64,000 bases of DNA from Paenibacillus_E qinlingensis. Lineage in GTDB: Bacteria > Bacillota > Bacilli > Paenibacillales > NBRC-103111. The translations under genes and the position numbers were made by a program. The stretch covers positions 124,001 to 188,000 of the forward strand of contig NZ_JAQIVH010000055.1 of assembly GCF_028746185.1 (NCBI RefSeq), written 5' to 3'. This document shows, piece by piece, positions 43,615-52,903 of the stretch (position 1 is its first letter; each line of letters begins with the position of its first letter). A model generated the notes under the pieces. It was not told the origin of the DNA and did not search any database. It saw only the letters and a program-made list of their open reading frames with translations.

Positions 43615-43659
43615 TAAAACATTAATTTATAGTAACACAGTGCATCATCTCATGACAAC

Positions 43660-44976
43660 TTATTCAGCGATTGTTTTCTCAAAATTCTGAATACTCTCCA
43701 AAGCACGGTTAGCCAGCTTTTCGTATTTTTCTTTTTTATTCCGAATACGTTCTGGCAGAGCAGGTAGCAAACCAAAATTTGCATTCATCGGCTGGAAATG
43801 TTTAAAGTCTGCGGTTGTAATATACTGTGCCATACTTCCTAATGTCGTTTCAGCTGGCAAGATTACACAATCTTGTCCTTTCGCCATTCGACCTGCATTT
43901 AGTCCAGCAATCAAGCCCGAAGCAGCCGATTCAACATACCCCTCAACACCTGTCATTTGACCAGCAAAGAAAAGATTTTCACGACGCTTGTATTGATAGG
44001 TAGGTTCTAACAGCCTAGGCGAGTTAATGAACGTATTACGATGCATAACGCCATAACGGACGAATTCAGCCTGTTCTAAACCAGGGATTAGCTGCAGCAC
44101 ACGTTTCTGCTCTCCCCACTTCAAATGCGTTTGGAAACCTACCAAGTTGTATAGAGTACCAGCTGCATTATCTTGACGAAGCTGCACAACGGCGTGCGGC
44201 ATTTTACCCGTATGCGGATTGATTAAGCCCACAGGCTTCATCGGTCCGAACAACACAGTTTGTTTACCGCGTTTCGCCATTACTTCTAATGGCATACATC
44301 CTTCAAAATAAATCTCTTTCTCAAATTCCTTTAATTCTGCAACTTCAGCTGTAATAAGAGCCTCGTAGAACACATTGAACTCTTCTTCCGTCATCGGACA
44401 GTTCAAGTATGCCGCTTCCCCTTTGTCATATCGAGAAGCTAGGTATACCTTATTCATATCTATGGAATCTTTCTCCACAATAGGTGCAGCCGCATCATAA
44501 AAGTATAAATACTCTTCACCCATTAAAGCTTTGAGTTCTGCAGCTAAATCAGGTGATGTCAGTGGCCCTGTGGCAACTACTGTGATTCCCTCAGGCAGTG
44601 TTTGAAGCTCCTCATTGCGAACTTCAATTAGTGGGTGATTGCGTAATGTGTTGGTTACTGCTTGAGAGAACCCATCACGATCAACCGCCAAAGCGCCTCC
44701 AGCAGGTACGGCATGCTCGTCAGCACAAGCTAGAATGAGAGAGTCCATCCGTCTCATCTCTTCTTTTAGAACACCAACTGCATTCGTCAGTCCATTAGAC
44801 CGTAGAGAGTTGCTGCATACAAGTTCAGCGAACTGATCCGTTATATGAGCAGGAGTTTTCCTTACATTACGCATTTCATATAAAGTAACAGGCACGCCTT
44901 GACGGGCAATTTGCCATGCGGCTTCACTACCTGCCAATCCTGCGCCGATGACTGTTACTCTTTGATTTTCTGGCAA
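43660..44976 (-). CDS. trmFO: tRNA (m5U54) methyltransferase TrmFO, folate/FAD type
   Basis: Methylates U54 in the tRNA T-loop using methylene-tetrahydrofolate and FADH2. 438 residues. The FAD-binding GxGxxG is in VTVIGAGLAGSEAAWQIARQ. CSNSLRSNGLTNAVGVLKEE and MTGVEGYVESAASGLIAGLN are family signatures. The start is TTG 44976 with GAGGTG upstream. It is 12 bases from topA, so the two are one unit. In B. subtilis xerC (codV) follows; here it is absent. Confidence 0.96.
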   Translation of the reverse strand: MPENQRVTVIGAGLAGSEAAWQIARQGVPVTLYEMRNVRKTPAHITDQFAELVCSNSLRSNGLTNAVGVLKEEMRRMDSLILACADEHAVPAGGALAVDRDGFSQAVTNTLRNHPLIEVRNEELQTLPEGITVVATGPLTSPDLAAELKALMGEEYLYFYDAAAPIVEKDSIDMNKVYLASRYDKGEAAYLNCPMTEEEFNVFYEALITAEVAELKEFEKEIYFEGCMPLEVMAKRGKQTVLFGPMKPVGLINPHTGKMPHAVVQLRQDNAAGTLYNLVGFQTHLKWGEQKRVLQLIPGLEQAEFVRYGVMHRNTFINSPRLLEPTYQYKRRENLFFAGQMTGVEGYVESAASGLIAGLNAGRMAKGQDCVILPAETTLGSMAQYITTADFKHFQPMNANFGLLPALPERIRNKKEKYEKLANRALESIQNFEKTIAE

Positions 44977-44988
44977 AATCAGACACCT

Positions 44989-47097
44989 CTAATCTTTCAT
45001 ATCATCTGTGTGATCGGATTCGTCAACAGCCTCTTCCTTATGATCACATTGTGTACATTGAATCATAACCCCGTTCTTGCTTCGCTTCTCAATCATCATT
45101 GAGCTGCAAACTGGACATGGCCGATTGACCGGTTTATCCCAGGAAACAAAATCACAAGTTGGATACTGATCACAACCGTAGAATACGCGCCCCTTTTTGC
45201 TTCTGCGCTCGACTATTTTACCAGTGTGACAAGTTGGGCAAGTAACGCCGATATCCTTAATGATTGGTTTCGTATTCCGGCAGTCTGGGAAACCAGAACA
45301 TGCTAGGAATTTACCGAAACGACCCATTTTATATACAAGATGCTTTCCGCATTTCTCGCATATTTCATCCGAAACTTCATCTTGAATCTCAATTTCTTTC
45401 ATTTCTTCTTCTGCAAACTCTAAACGCTTTTCAAAGGAAGTATAGAAGGTATCCAGGACTCGAACCCAATCCTCTTTCCCTTCTTCAACAAAGTCCAACT
45501 CTTCTTCCATATGTGCTGTGAACTCAATATCTAGAATTTCAGGGAAAAACTCTTGCATCAATTGGATCACGAGTTCACCTAGCTCTGTCGGCACGAATTT
45601 CTTCTCTTCGATCGCCACATAGCCACGCTTCTGTATCGTTTCTAACGTTGGTGCGTACGTACTTGGTCGCCCAATACCCATTTCCTCAAGAGCACGAACT
45701 AAACGTGCCTCTGTATACCTTGGGGGTGGTTGTGTAAAGTGCTGCTTCGGTTCTACGCTTTGCTTCGGCAATGAATCGCCTTTTGACAGTGGAGGCAGCA
45801 GTTTATCTTCTTCTGTTGTCCCGTCATCATTGCTTTCGACATATACTTTCATGAAGCCAGCGAATTTCATTTTGGAACCATTCGCTCTAAATATGGTCTC
45901 TCCTGCGTTCAAATCAATCGTCATTGTATCCAGAATCGCGGACGCCATTTGGCTTGCAACAAAGCGATCCCATACGAGCTTGTACAATCGGTACTGATCT
46001 TTACTCAAGAACGCTTTCATTTGATCAGGTTCTCGAAGCACGGAAGTTGGTCGAATCCCTTCATGCGCATCTTGTGCATTCGCATTTTTCTTCAAATACT
46101 GACGAGGCGTTTCAGGGTAAAAAGTCGGACCGTATTTCGTCATAATAAAGTCTTTGGCTTCTTCTTGGGCAATCGGAGAAATCCGCGTAGAATCCGTACG
46201 CATATAGGTAATTAAACCGACGGTGCCTTCTTTTCCTAAATCGATACCTTCATATAATTGCTGCGCCACAGACATCGTTTTGGAAGCACGGAAATTCAGT
46301 TTACGTGCCGCTTCCTGTTGCATGGAGCTTGTAATAAAAGGCGGGGAAGGGTTACGTTGACGTTCTTTCTCTTTTACTTCTTTCACGGTAAACGCTTCGT
46401 TGCCCATTGCGGCAAGAATCAAATCCACATCTTCTTGTGAGTGCAGTTCTTTTTTCTCACCATTATGACTATGATACTTAGCTTCAAATACAGTTTTGCC
46501 TGCATCAAGAACTGCTGTAATGGACCAGTACTCTTCTGGTTCAAACGCTTTAATTTCATTCTCACGGTCTTGAATTAACTTAACCGCTACCGATTGTACA
46601 CGACCAGCTGACAGTCCTTTCTTTACTTTTTTCCAAAGCAAAGGACTGATTTTGTAACCAACAAGTCGATCCAGAATTCGGCGTGCTTGTTGAGCATTTA
46701 CTAAATCTTGATTGATGCGTCTAGGCGTTTTAAATGCATCTTTAACGGCTTCTTTCGTAATCTCATTAAACACAACACGACAAAGTTCATCTGGTCCCAC
46801 GTCTAGATAATGGGCTAAATGCCAAGCAATCGCTTCACCTTCGCGATCCGGATCCGCCGCTAGATATATTTTTTTCACTTTTTTACTTGCGTCTTTAAGT
46901 TCTTTAAGGATAGAACCTTTTCCACGTATCGTTATGTATTTAGGCTCAAAGTTACGATCGACTTCTACGCCAATTTGGCTTTTCGGAAGGTCGCGAATAT
47001 GACCCATCGATGCTTTCACGATGAACTTACTGCCTAAATATTTGCCGATGGTTTTGGCTTTTGCTGGTGACTCTACAATGACTAACGAATCTGCCAT
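44989..47097 (-). CDS. topA: DNA topoisomerase I
   Basis: Relaxes negative supercoils. 702 residues from ATG 47097 (a longer frame has its site inside). TOPRIM domain: LVIVESPAKAKTIGKYLG and AADPDREGEAIAWHLAHY. The active Tyr is in GLITYMRTDSTRIS. Three C-terminal zinc ribbons: CEKCGKHLVYKM, CPTCHTGKIVERR and CPVCSSMMIEKR, each with a second Cys pair. It lies between dprA and trmFO. Confidence 0.97.
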   Translation of the reverse strand: MADSLVIVESPAKAKTIGKYLGSKFIVKASMGHIRDLPKSQIGVEVDRNFEPKYITIRGKGSILKELKDASKKVKKIYLAADPDREGEAIAWHLAHYLDVGPDELCRVVFNEITKEAVKDAFKTPRRINQDLVNAQQARRILDRLVGYKISPLLWKKVKKGLSAGRVQSVAVKLIQDRENEIKAFEPEEYWSITAVLDAGKTVFEAKYHSHNGEKKELHSQEDVDLILAAMGNEAFTVKEVKEKERQRNPSPPFITSSMQQEAARKLNFRASKTMSVAQQLYEGIDLGKEGTVGLITYMRTDSTRISPIAQEEAKDFIMTKYGPTFYPETPRQYLKKNANAQDAHEGIRPTSVLREPDQMKAFLSKDQYRLYKLVWDRFVASQMASAILDTMTIDLNAGETIFRANGSKMKFAGFMKVYVESNDDGTTEEDKLLPPLSKGDSLPKQSVEPKQHFTQPPPRYTEARLVRALEEMGIGRPSTYAPTLETIQKRGYVAIEEKKFVPTELGELVIQLMQEFFPEILDIEFTAHMEEELDFVEEGKEDWVRVLDTFYTSFEKRLEFAEEEMKEIEIQDEVSDEICEKCGKHLVYKMGRFGKFLACSGFPDCRNTKPIIKDIGVTCPTCHTGKIVERRSKKGRVFYGCDQYPTCDFVSWDKPVNRPCPVCSSMMIEKRSKNGVMIQCTQCDHKEEAVDESDHTDDMKD

Positions 47098-47167
47098 GGT
47101 TCGTCCTTCCTCCCCTCTTGGTTTCAAGGTAAGTTTACTTGGCGAGAAGCAAAACTTCGTGATTAGC

Positions 47168-48259
47168 CTATGCTCGAATGTATGTTGAACCCGGAAGCTG
47201 TTTAATCGCCTTTTTCAATACCAAAGATAACAGAACTCCATGCAAATGTCCAAACGTAAATTGCGTCTCTTCTAATAGAGTGTCAATTGAGACTGGATCA
47301 TCTGACAACTTTCGAACAATTTCGACCTCATCTTCTGAGAAAATGAACGTCGTTTTTTGCTTCAAAGCAACCTTTATTTCATCTAGATTTATCATGTGTT
47401 TATATTCTTCGACAATCTCTTGGGCACATGTGACTAATTTCGCGCCATCCTGCAAAAGCTTGTGTACACCACTGCTTTGTCGTGAGTTAATTGGACCCGG
47501 TACCGCGAAAACATCCCGAGAAGAATCTAATGCACACTCAACCGTTATCAATGATCCACTATCCTCTGCTGCTTCTACAACCGTAACACCCAAAGATAAT
47601 CCAGCGATAATTCGATTCCTCTGCGGAAACATCCCTGGATGCATACCTGTACCAATCGGGTACTCTGAAATAATTACACCTTCTTGTTCAATACGACGGT
47701 ACAACAACGCATTCTCACGTGGGTAAATGGTATTAATCGCACAGCCAAGAACAGCAATGGTTTTCGCTTTTCCCTGAAGTGCTCCAATATGCGCCTTGCT
47801 GTCGATTCCTCTAGCTAACCCACTTACAATCCCAAAGCCTGCTCTTGAAAGTGAAGCTGCCCACTCCTCAGCAATTTTCTTCCCATACAGCGTAGGTGTT
47901 CGAGTACCCACAATTCCAAGCAAGCGCCCATGTAAGAATGATGGATCTCCTTTCACATATAAGACCCATGGTGGTTGAGCAATTTCTTGCAGAATTAACG
48001 GATAATCCACATCAAGTCGAGTCATTATCCGAATGGATTGACTTCTATATTGGTGTATCTTTTGTTCAATAAACGCAGGGGTCAGCCGCATTGCAATGGT
48101 TTCTGCTATTGCCCTTCGGATCCCACTTGATGCGATCTCACCTGCTGTCATCCCGATTAAAACATGAAGTTCAGGGAAACGACTCAGGAGTTGGTAAATG
48201 GTTTTCCAGCCAATCCCCTCAAGCTCGTGCAAGCCAATTAAACAGTTGCGATTATCCAT
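47168..48259 (-). CDS. dprA: DNA processing protein DprA
   Basis: Binds incoming single-stranded DNA and loads RecA during natural transformation. 363 residues from ATG 48259; a longer frame to 48334 is rejected because AAGGAG lies between. N-terminal SAM-like region (LHELEGIGWKTIYQLLSRF), Rossmann core with VGTRTPTLYGKKIAEEW, VSGLARGIDSKAHIGAL and FPQRNRIIAGLS, and a C-terminal winged helix (SIDTLLEETQFTFGHLHGVL). It is complete. comM, another transformation gene, is about 3 kb away. Confidence 0.95.
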   Translation of the reverse strand: MDNRNCLIGLHELEGIGWKTIYQLLSRFPELHVLIGMTAGEIASSGIRRAIAETIAMRLTPAFIEQKIHQYRSQSIRIMTRLDVDYPLILQEIAQPPWVLYVKGDPSFLHGRLLGIVGTRTPTLYGKKIAEEWAASLSRAGFGIVSGLARGIDSKAHIGALQGKAKTIAVLGCAINTIYPRENALLYRRIEQEGVIISEYPIGTGMHPGMFPQRNRIIAGLSLGVTVVEAAEDSGSLITVECALDSSRDVFAVPGPINSRQSSGVHKLLQDGAKLVTCAQEIVEEYKHMINLDEIKVALKQKTTFIFSEDEVEIVRKLSDDPVSIDTLLEETQFTFGHLHGVLLSLVLKKAIKQLPGSTYIRA

Positions 48260-48311
48260 TAGTATATACACTCCTTCCAAGAATGACAAATCTATGCATC
48301 TAGCTGAAAAT

Positions 48312-48353
48312 AAAAAAAACCTCCCAAATCCCAATTAAGGGAAATGGAAGGTT
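48312..48353 (-). terminator. Intrinsic terminator after sucD
   Basis: Long stem on the minus strand (AACCTTCCATTTCCC with GGGATTTGGGAGGTT, one 2-base mismatch) around TTAATT, ending in eight Ts. It closes sucC-sucD and lies just before dprA. Confidence 0.9.
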
Positions 48354-48375
48354 GCTTACCTTCGTGAAACGAAGC

Positions 48376-49308
48376 TTATTTTACAGTGATAACTTTATCA
48401 AGCATACCTTTTTCTTCCAGTACGCTAACAAGTGTTGAACCCATTTCGGATGGTGTAGCCGCTACGCGAATACCGCATCTTTCCATCGTTGCAACTTTCT
48501 CTGCTGCCGTACCTTTACCACCGGAAATAATGGCACCAGCATGGCCCATACGTTTTCCTGGAGGCGCTGTTTTACCGCCGATGAAGCCAACAACTGGTTT
48601 CGTCATGTTTGCCGCAACCCACTCTGCTGCTTCTTCTTCAGCCGTTCCGCCGATTTCACCAATCATGATAACTGCGTACGTATCTGGATCTTCGTTAAAA
48701 CGTTTAAGGATGTCGATAAACTCGGATCCTTTAACTGGATCTCCACCGATACCAACTGCGGAGGATTGTCCAATTCCGCGAGTTGTCAACTGATGAACAG
48801 CCTCATAAGTCAATGTTCCAGAACGCGAAACAACGCCTACGTGACCTGGAGTATGGATGTATCCTGGCATAATACCAATTTTGCACTCGCCTGGTGTGAT
48901 AACACCTGGGCAGTTTGGTCCGATAAGAACTGTGTTCTTACCTTCTAGGTAACGCTTTACGCGTACCATATCAAGAACAGGAATACCTTCCGTGATACAG
49001 ATAACCAATTCAAGCTCAGCTTCAATCGCTTCGATGATGGATTCTGCAGCAAATGCAGGAGGTACATAGATAACGGATGCTGTTGCACCAGTTACTTTTT
49101 TCGCCTCAACAACCGTGTTGAAAACAGGCAGCTTAACAAGCTCGCCATTTTCTAACGTGATATCAACAGTAGTGCCGCCTTTACCAGGAGTTACGCCACC
49201 CACCATTTGCGTGCCGTAGTCCAGACCGCCTTTGGTATGAAACAAACCCGTAGCGCCGGTAATCCCTTGAGTAATGACTTTTGTATGTTTATTGACCAAA
49301 ATACTCAT
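48376..49308 (-). CDS. sucD: Succinyl-CoA synthetase alpha subunit
   Basis: Makes succinate and ATP or GTP from succinyl-CoA in the TCA cycle, with SucC. 310 residues. CoA-binding Rossmann part: VITQGITGATGLFHTKG. The phospho-His is in GKRMGHAGAIISGGKG. GPNCPGVITPGECKIGIMPG is another signature. It lies 47 bases after sucC and a terminator follows. Confidence 0.97.
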   Translation of the reverse strand: MSILVNKHTKVITQGITGATGLFHTKGGLDYGTQMVGGVTPGKGGTTVDITLENGELVKLPVFNTVVEAKKVTGATASVIYVPPAFAAESIIEAIEAELELVICITEGIPVLDMVRVKRYLEGKNTVLIGPNCPGVITPGECKIGIMPGYIHTPGHVGVVSRSGTLTYEAVHQLTTRGIGQSSAVGIGGDPVKGSEFIDILKRFNEDPDTYAVIMIGEIGGTAEEEAAEWVAANMTKPVVGFIGGKTAPPGKRMGHAGAIISGGKGTAAEKVATMERCGIRVAATPSEMGSTLVSVLEEKGMLDKVITVK

Positions 49309-49355
49309 GATCGATTGTTCACATCCCTTATCTATTTTTCAAACCGCTCAGGTTT

Positions 49356-50516
49356 TTATTTAACAAGTGCAACGATTTTTTGTGCGCCATCCGCCATGGA
49401 ATCAGCAGCAACAATGTTCAAGCCGGATTCGTTAAGAAGCTTTTTACCAAGCTCAACGTTAGTACCTTCAAGACGTACAACAAGCGGGCGGGAAAGTCCT
49501 AACTCTCTAGCCGCAGCAATAACACCCTCAGCGATAACGTCACAACGCATGATACCACCGAAAATATTAACGAAAATCCCTTTAACTTGCTCGTCGGAAA
49601 GGATGATTTTGAAAGCTTCAGTAACTTTCTCTTTCGTAGCACCGCCCCCTACGTCTAGGAAGTTAGCAGGGTCTCCGCCGTAGTGCTTGATAATGTCCAT
49701 AGTGGCCATAGCAAGACCAGCGCCGTTAACCATACAACCGATGTTGCCATCAAGTGCGATGTAGCTAAGGTCATATTTGGAAGCTTCAATTTCTTTCGCA
49801 TCTTCTTCTTCAAGGTCACGAAGATCAACGATGTCTTTATGACGGAAAAGAGCGTTAGAATCAAAGTTTAATTTCGCATCAAGTGCCATAACGTCGCCAG
49901 AACCAGTAACAACCAATGGGTTGATTTCTGCAATGGAAGCGTCTTTCTCAACGAAAGCTTTGTAAAGAGCAAGCATGAACTTAACTGCTTTGTTTACAAG
50001 CTCATTCGGAATGTTGATTGCGTAAGCAAGTCTACGAGCTTGGAAGGATTGAAGACCGATTGCTGGGTCAACAACTTCTTTGAAAATTTTCTCTGGAGAA
50101 TGCTCAGCTACTTCCTCAATCTCCGTACCGCCTTCTTCAGAAGCCATCAAAACAACGCTGCCTGTTGCACGGTCAACAACAACACCTACGTAGTATTCTT
50201 TCTTAATGTCACAGCCCTCTTCGATCAAAAGGCGTTTAACTTCTTTACCTTCTGGACCCGTTTGGTGAGTGACAAGTACTTTACCTAGAATTTCGCTAGC
50301 ATATGTACGAACTTCATCGAGGCTTTTGGCTACCTTAACGCCGCCTGCTTTACCGCGACCACCGGCATGAATTTGTGCCTTAACAACGACAACGGATGTT
50401 CCAAGTTCTTTTGCTGCTTCAACTGCCTCATCAACAGTAAATGCAACCTTTCCGTTAGGAACGCTGACTCCGTACTGTCTCAGGACTTCTTTGCCTTGAT
50501 ACTCATGGATATTCAT
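49356..50516 (-). CDS. sucC: Succinyl-CoA synthetase beta subunit
   Basis: ATP-grasp subunit that holds the nucleotide site. 386 residues, normal length. MNIHEYQGKEVLRQYGVSVP begins the ATP-grasp fold, KAQIHAGGRGKAGGVKVAKS is the family signature, and ANFLDVGGGATKEKVTEAFK lies in the C-terminal ligase domain. GGAGGATTT precedes ATG 50516. It is the first gene of sucC-sucD. Confidence 0.97.
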   Translation of the reverse strand: MNIHEYQGKEVLRQYGVSVPNGKVAFTVDEAVEAAKELGTSVVVVKAQIHAGGRGKAGGVKVAKSLDEVRTYASEILGKVLVTHQTGPEGKEVKRLLIEEGCDIKKEYYVGVVVDRATGSVVLMASEEGGTEIEEVAEHSPEKIFKEVVDPAIGLQSFQARRLAYAINIPNELVNKAVKFMLALYKAFVEKDASIAEINPLVVTGSGDVMALDAKLNFDSNALFRHKDIVDLRDLEEEDAKEIEASKYDLSYIALDGNIGCMVNGAGLAMATMDIIKHYGGDPANFLDVGGGATKEKVTEAFKIILSDEQVKGIFVNIFGGIMRCDVIAEGVIAAARELGLSRPLVVRLEGTNVELGKKLLNESGLNIVAADSMADGAQKIVALVK

Positions 50517-50650
50517 TTCCTAAATCCTCCTATCAGTATGGACTTTCTATACGTGCTATACAGGGAAAAGTGTAATTTCCAATTGACGTTGTGCACGAGA
50601 AACGATCTTGCTACCGGAATTAGTATCACACTTCTTCGCAAGCCCTAACC

Positions 50651-50679
50651 ATTGTATCACATTATTTTCGACAGTTTCT
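50651..50679 (-). promoter_or_regulatory. Candidate sucC-sucD promoter (extended -10)
   Basis: TGATACAAT at 50659-50651 is an extended -10. The -35 region 17 bases upstream (AGAAAC) is poor. It would give a leader of about 128 bases before sucC. Confidence 0.5.
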
Positions 50680-50747
50680 TTATTTTTTTCATGAAGTCAT
50701 TCAAATTTTCCTTTCACACTGAAAAACTTTAGCTATCACTACACAAT

Positions 50748-50783
50748 AAAAAAACGTATTTTCCATAATAATGAAAAATACGT
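50748..50783 (-). terminator. Intrinsic terminator after the zinc-ribbon gene
   Basis: On the minus strand ACGTATTTTTCAT and its partner ATGGAAAATACGT pair around a short AT loop and run into TTTTTTT. It starts 15 bases after the stop codon. Confidence 0.8.
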
Positions 50784-50798
50784 CATGCTTCAACTAGG

Positions 50799-51056
50799 CT
50801 AATAAAACGAAGTTGGTTGTGAGTTTACCCGAGGTTCGCGTTCTGCTTGCTTGATAAAACGCATTTCATTTCCTGAAAAGTTACAAATTAAGCACTGAAT
50901 CGTTGGTTCAGGCTCAGGAATGACGCCAGGGTCATGGAACTCGGTAATATTCCCGGAAAGTGCATCCTTTAAAAAAGACTGCGAATAGCTCGTGATTACA
51001 TTAAATTTAATGCGGTTTGAACGACAATTGGGACAAAAATATGGTTTTTCCTGCAT
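50799..51056 (-). CDS. Small zinc-ribbon protein of unknown function
   Basis: 85 residues. Two Cys pairs, CPNC near the N-terminus (residues 8-11) and CLIC near residue 55, fit one zinc ribbon. Between them lies a segment with Ser, Phe and Pro (PGVIPEPEPTI). No membrane helix and no known partner. GATGAGGTGAT precedes ATG 51056. It is monocistronic: a terminator follows, and comM starts on the other strand about 195 bases away. Function not recognised. Confidence 0.75.
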   Translation of the reverse strand: MQEKPYFCPNCRSNRIKFNVITSYSQSFLKDALSGNITEFHDPGVIPEPEPTIQCLICNFSGNEMRFIKQAEREPRVNSQPTSFY

Positions 51057-51077
51057 ATCATCACCTCATCTTCCAGT

Positions 51078-51094
51078 ATGTGCATGTCGCACAT
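51078..51094. promoter_or_regulatory. Inverted repeat in the comM/zinc-ribbon divergent region
   Basis: ATGTGC, 5 bases, GCACAT: a 6-bp inverted repeat just upstream of the zinc-ribbon gene's ribosome site. It could be an operator or an RNA hairpin in the leader; nothing else supports either. Confidence 0.35.
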
Positions 51095-51124
51095 TTTTAA
51101 ACCGTGAAAGTTCCTCGACATTAT

Positions 51125-51154
51125 TTGCGTAATTTTACCAATTGCGATTATAAT
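51125..51154 (+). promoter_or_regulatory. comM promoter (sigma-A type)
   Basis: TTGCGT (51125-51130), 18-base spacer, TATAAT (51149-51154), about 95 bases before the comM start. The -10 is a perfect match. It is the only clear promoter I see on the plus strand. Confidence 0.65.
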
Positions 51155-51250
51155 AAAAGAAATTAATCGGATCAATGAGGAAGCACCTTTTATCCAATTC
51201 GAAACTCAGTTCTTGCGACTGTGAATTTCATGGAGAAGAAGGTGTTTTTT

Positions 51251-52822
51251 ATGTATGGCAAAGTGATGAGTGCTTGTTTACAAGGTATAGAAGGACGCAC
51301 GATTGAAGTAGAGGTCGATATTTCGAGCGGCTTACCTCAGATTAACTTAGTTGGGCTTCCCGATTCAGCGATTCGTGAATCCGTGGAACGCGTTCGTTCA
51401 TCGATTAAAAATTGTGGTTTCACCTTCCCTATGGACCGAATTACGGTAAATCTCGCTCCTGCTGACTTGCGCAAAGAAGGTTCGTCTTTCGATCTTGCAA
51501 TTGCCGTTGGCATTCTCATTACCACAGGCCAAGTCCATGTTGAAGGTTCCGCTTCTACCTTATTTTTAGGAGAACTAGCGCTAGATGGCTCTCTTCGACC
51601 TATTCCTGGTGTCCTGTCCATGGTCCATGCAGCCAAGATGACAGGGATTAAGCGAGTTTGTCTTTCAACTGCGAACGCGCAAGAAGCTGCCTTAATTGAA
51701 GGTGTCGAGGTTTGTGTTATTGCGAATCTATCCGATTTCAAGAAATGGAACACATGTTCTCACTCCGAATTTATTTATCGAACAGCAGTGCGTGAATCCA
51801 CCGAACTTTCTAACACTGTTATCAGCCCCTCTGGTTATGTTGAAGATTATGCTGACGTTAATGGCCAGCATCAGGTAAAGCGTGCCATGATGATTGCTGC
51901 CGCAGGCATGCACAATTTGCTCCTCCTTGGTCCACCAGGCACCGGGAAAACGATGCTTATCAAGCGTTTGCCCTCTATACTTCCACCGTTAACAGACCGA
52001 GAAGCACTTGAAGTTACGAAGATTTACAGCGCTTCTGGCAAGTTGACAGACCGTTCTACACTGATGCGTGCAAGATCGTTCCGCGCCCCACACCACTCCA
52101 TCTCAGCTGCTGGTCTCGTCGGTGGTGGAACCATTCCCAAACCAGGAGAAGTGAGTCTTTCGCATCGTGGTATCCTCTTCTTAGACGAGCTTCCTGAGTT
52201 TACACGCAATGCACTCGAGGTACTCAGGCAGCCCCTCGAAGATCGCTACGTCATGATCGCCAGAGCAAGAGCCGTCTACACATTCCCTTCCCACTTTATA
52301 CTAGCCGCAGCAATGAACCCTTGTCCGTGTGGCTATTATGGTGCTGAAACAGAAGCGAATGCTTGCATCTGCAGTCCAGCTAGGATCGTTCATTATCGCT
52401 CCAAAATTTCAGGTCCACTTCTCGATCGCATTGATCTCCATGTTGAAGTTCCAAAACCCAGCTATGCCCAACTCAAAGACAACGCTTCTAATTTGTCGTC
52501 TGGAGAAATGCGAGCGAGAGTCATGCAAGCTCATATGCGACAGCAGCAGCGTTATGCCGGAACAGATATTCAGCATAATAATGAATTGAGCGGAAGATTA
52601 ATGCGGGAAATTTGTCAATTAACACCTGAATGTGATCAGTTATTGCGGACATCATTTGACGCATTGGGCTTAAGTGCACGCGCACATGATCGGATTCTGC
52701 GGCTTGCTCTCACGATTTCGGATCTAGATGGTTGTGATCACATTCTGCCCGCTCATCTCGCTGAGGCCATCCAATATCGGAATTTGGATAAAAACCAACG
52801 CATCGATGAAATTGTCATCTAG
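51251..52822 (+). CDS. comM: ComM/YifB family AAA+ ATPase (Mg-chelatase-like)
   Basis: Hexameric helicase-like AAA+ protein; in Gram-negative bacteria ComM promotes branch migration during natural transformation. 523 residues from ATG 51251 (AAGGTG 6 bases upstream; the frame opens 30 bases earlier at GTG, without a site). N-terminal Lon-like domain (ISSGLPQINLVGLPDSAIRE), Walker A LLGPPGTGKTMLIKRLP (about 220), Walker B GILFLDELPEF, zinc-type Cys run in NPCPCGYYG, and the C-terminal Mg-chelatase domain. It is the only plus-strand gene in the window. Confidence 0.93.
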   Translation: MYGKVMSACLQGIEGRTIEVEVDISSGLPQINLVGLPDSAIRESVERVRSSIKNCGFTFPMDRITVNLAPADLRKEGSSFDLAIAVGILITTGQVHVEGSASTLFLGELALDGSLRPIPGVLSMVHAAKMTGIKRVCLSTANAQEAALIEGVEVCVIANLSDFKKWNTCSHSEFIYRTAVRESTELSNTVISPSGYVEDYADVNGQHQVKRAMMIAAAGMHNLLLLGPPGTGKTMLIKRLPSILPPLTDREALEVTKIYSASGKLTDRSTLMRARSFRAPHHSISAAGLVGGGTIPKPGEVSLSHRGILFLDELPEFTRNALEVLRQPLEDRYVMIARARAVYTFPSHFILAAAMNPCPCGYYGAETEANACICSPARIVHYRSKISGPLLDRIDLHVEVPKPSYAQLKDNASNLSSGEMRARVMQAHMRQQQRYAGTDIQHNNELSGRLMREICQLTPECDQLLRTSFDALGLSARAHDRILRLALTISDLDGCDHILPAHLAEAIQYRNLDKNQRIDEIVI

Positions 52823-52854
52823 TCTAATTGATATATAGAGTTACGTTTAATGAG

Positions 52855-52903
52855 AAAAGCCCTTTGAGTTAGCAGTTGGATAACTGATAATCAAAAGGCT
52901 TCT
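52855..52903. terminator. Convergent terminator between comM and yraN
   Basis: Nested arms AAGCC/GGCTT, TTTGA/TCAAA and CAGTT/AACTG around GGAT. The yraN stop codon (52891-52893) lies inside the stem. On the minus strand it ends in GGGCTTTTCTC; on the plus strand the tail is weaker, so it serves yraN better than comM. Confidence 0.7.

Noticed and set aside
47178..47726. 182-codon plus-strand frame opposite dprA
   Set aside because: Antisense to dprA in full; no initiation signals.
51251..52822. Magnesium chelatase for chlorophyll or cobalamin synthesis
   Set aside because: The Lon-like N-terminal domain and overall layout are those of ComM/YifB, and no tetrapyrrole genes are near.
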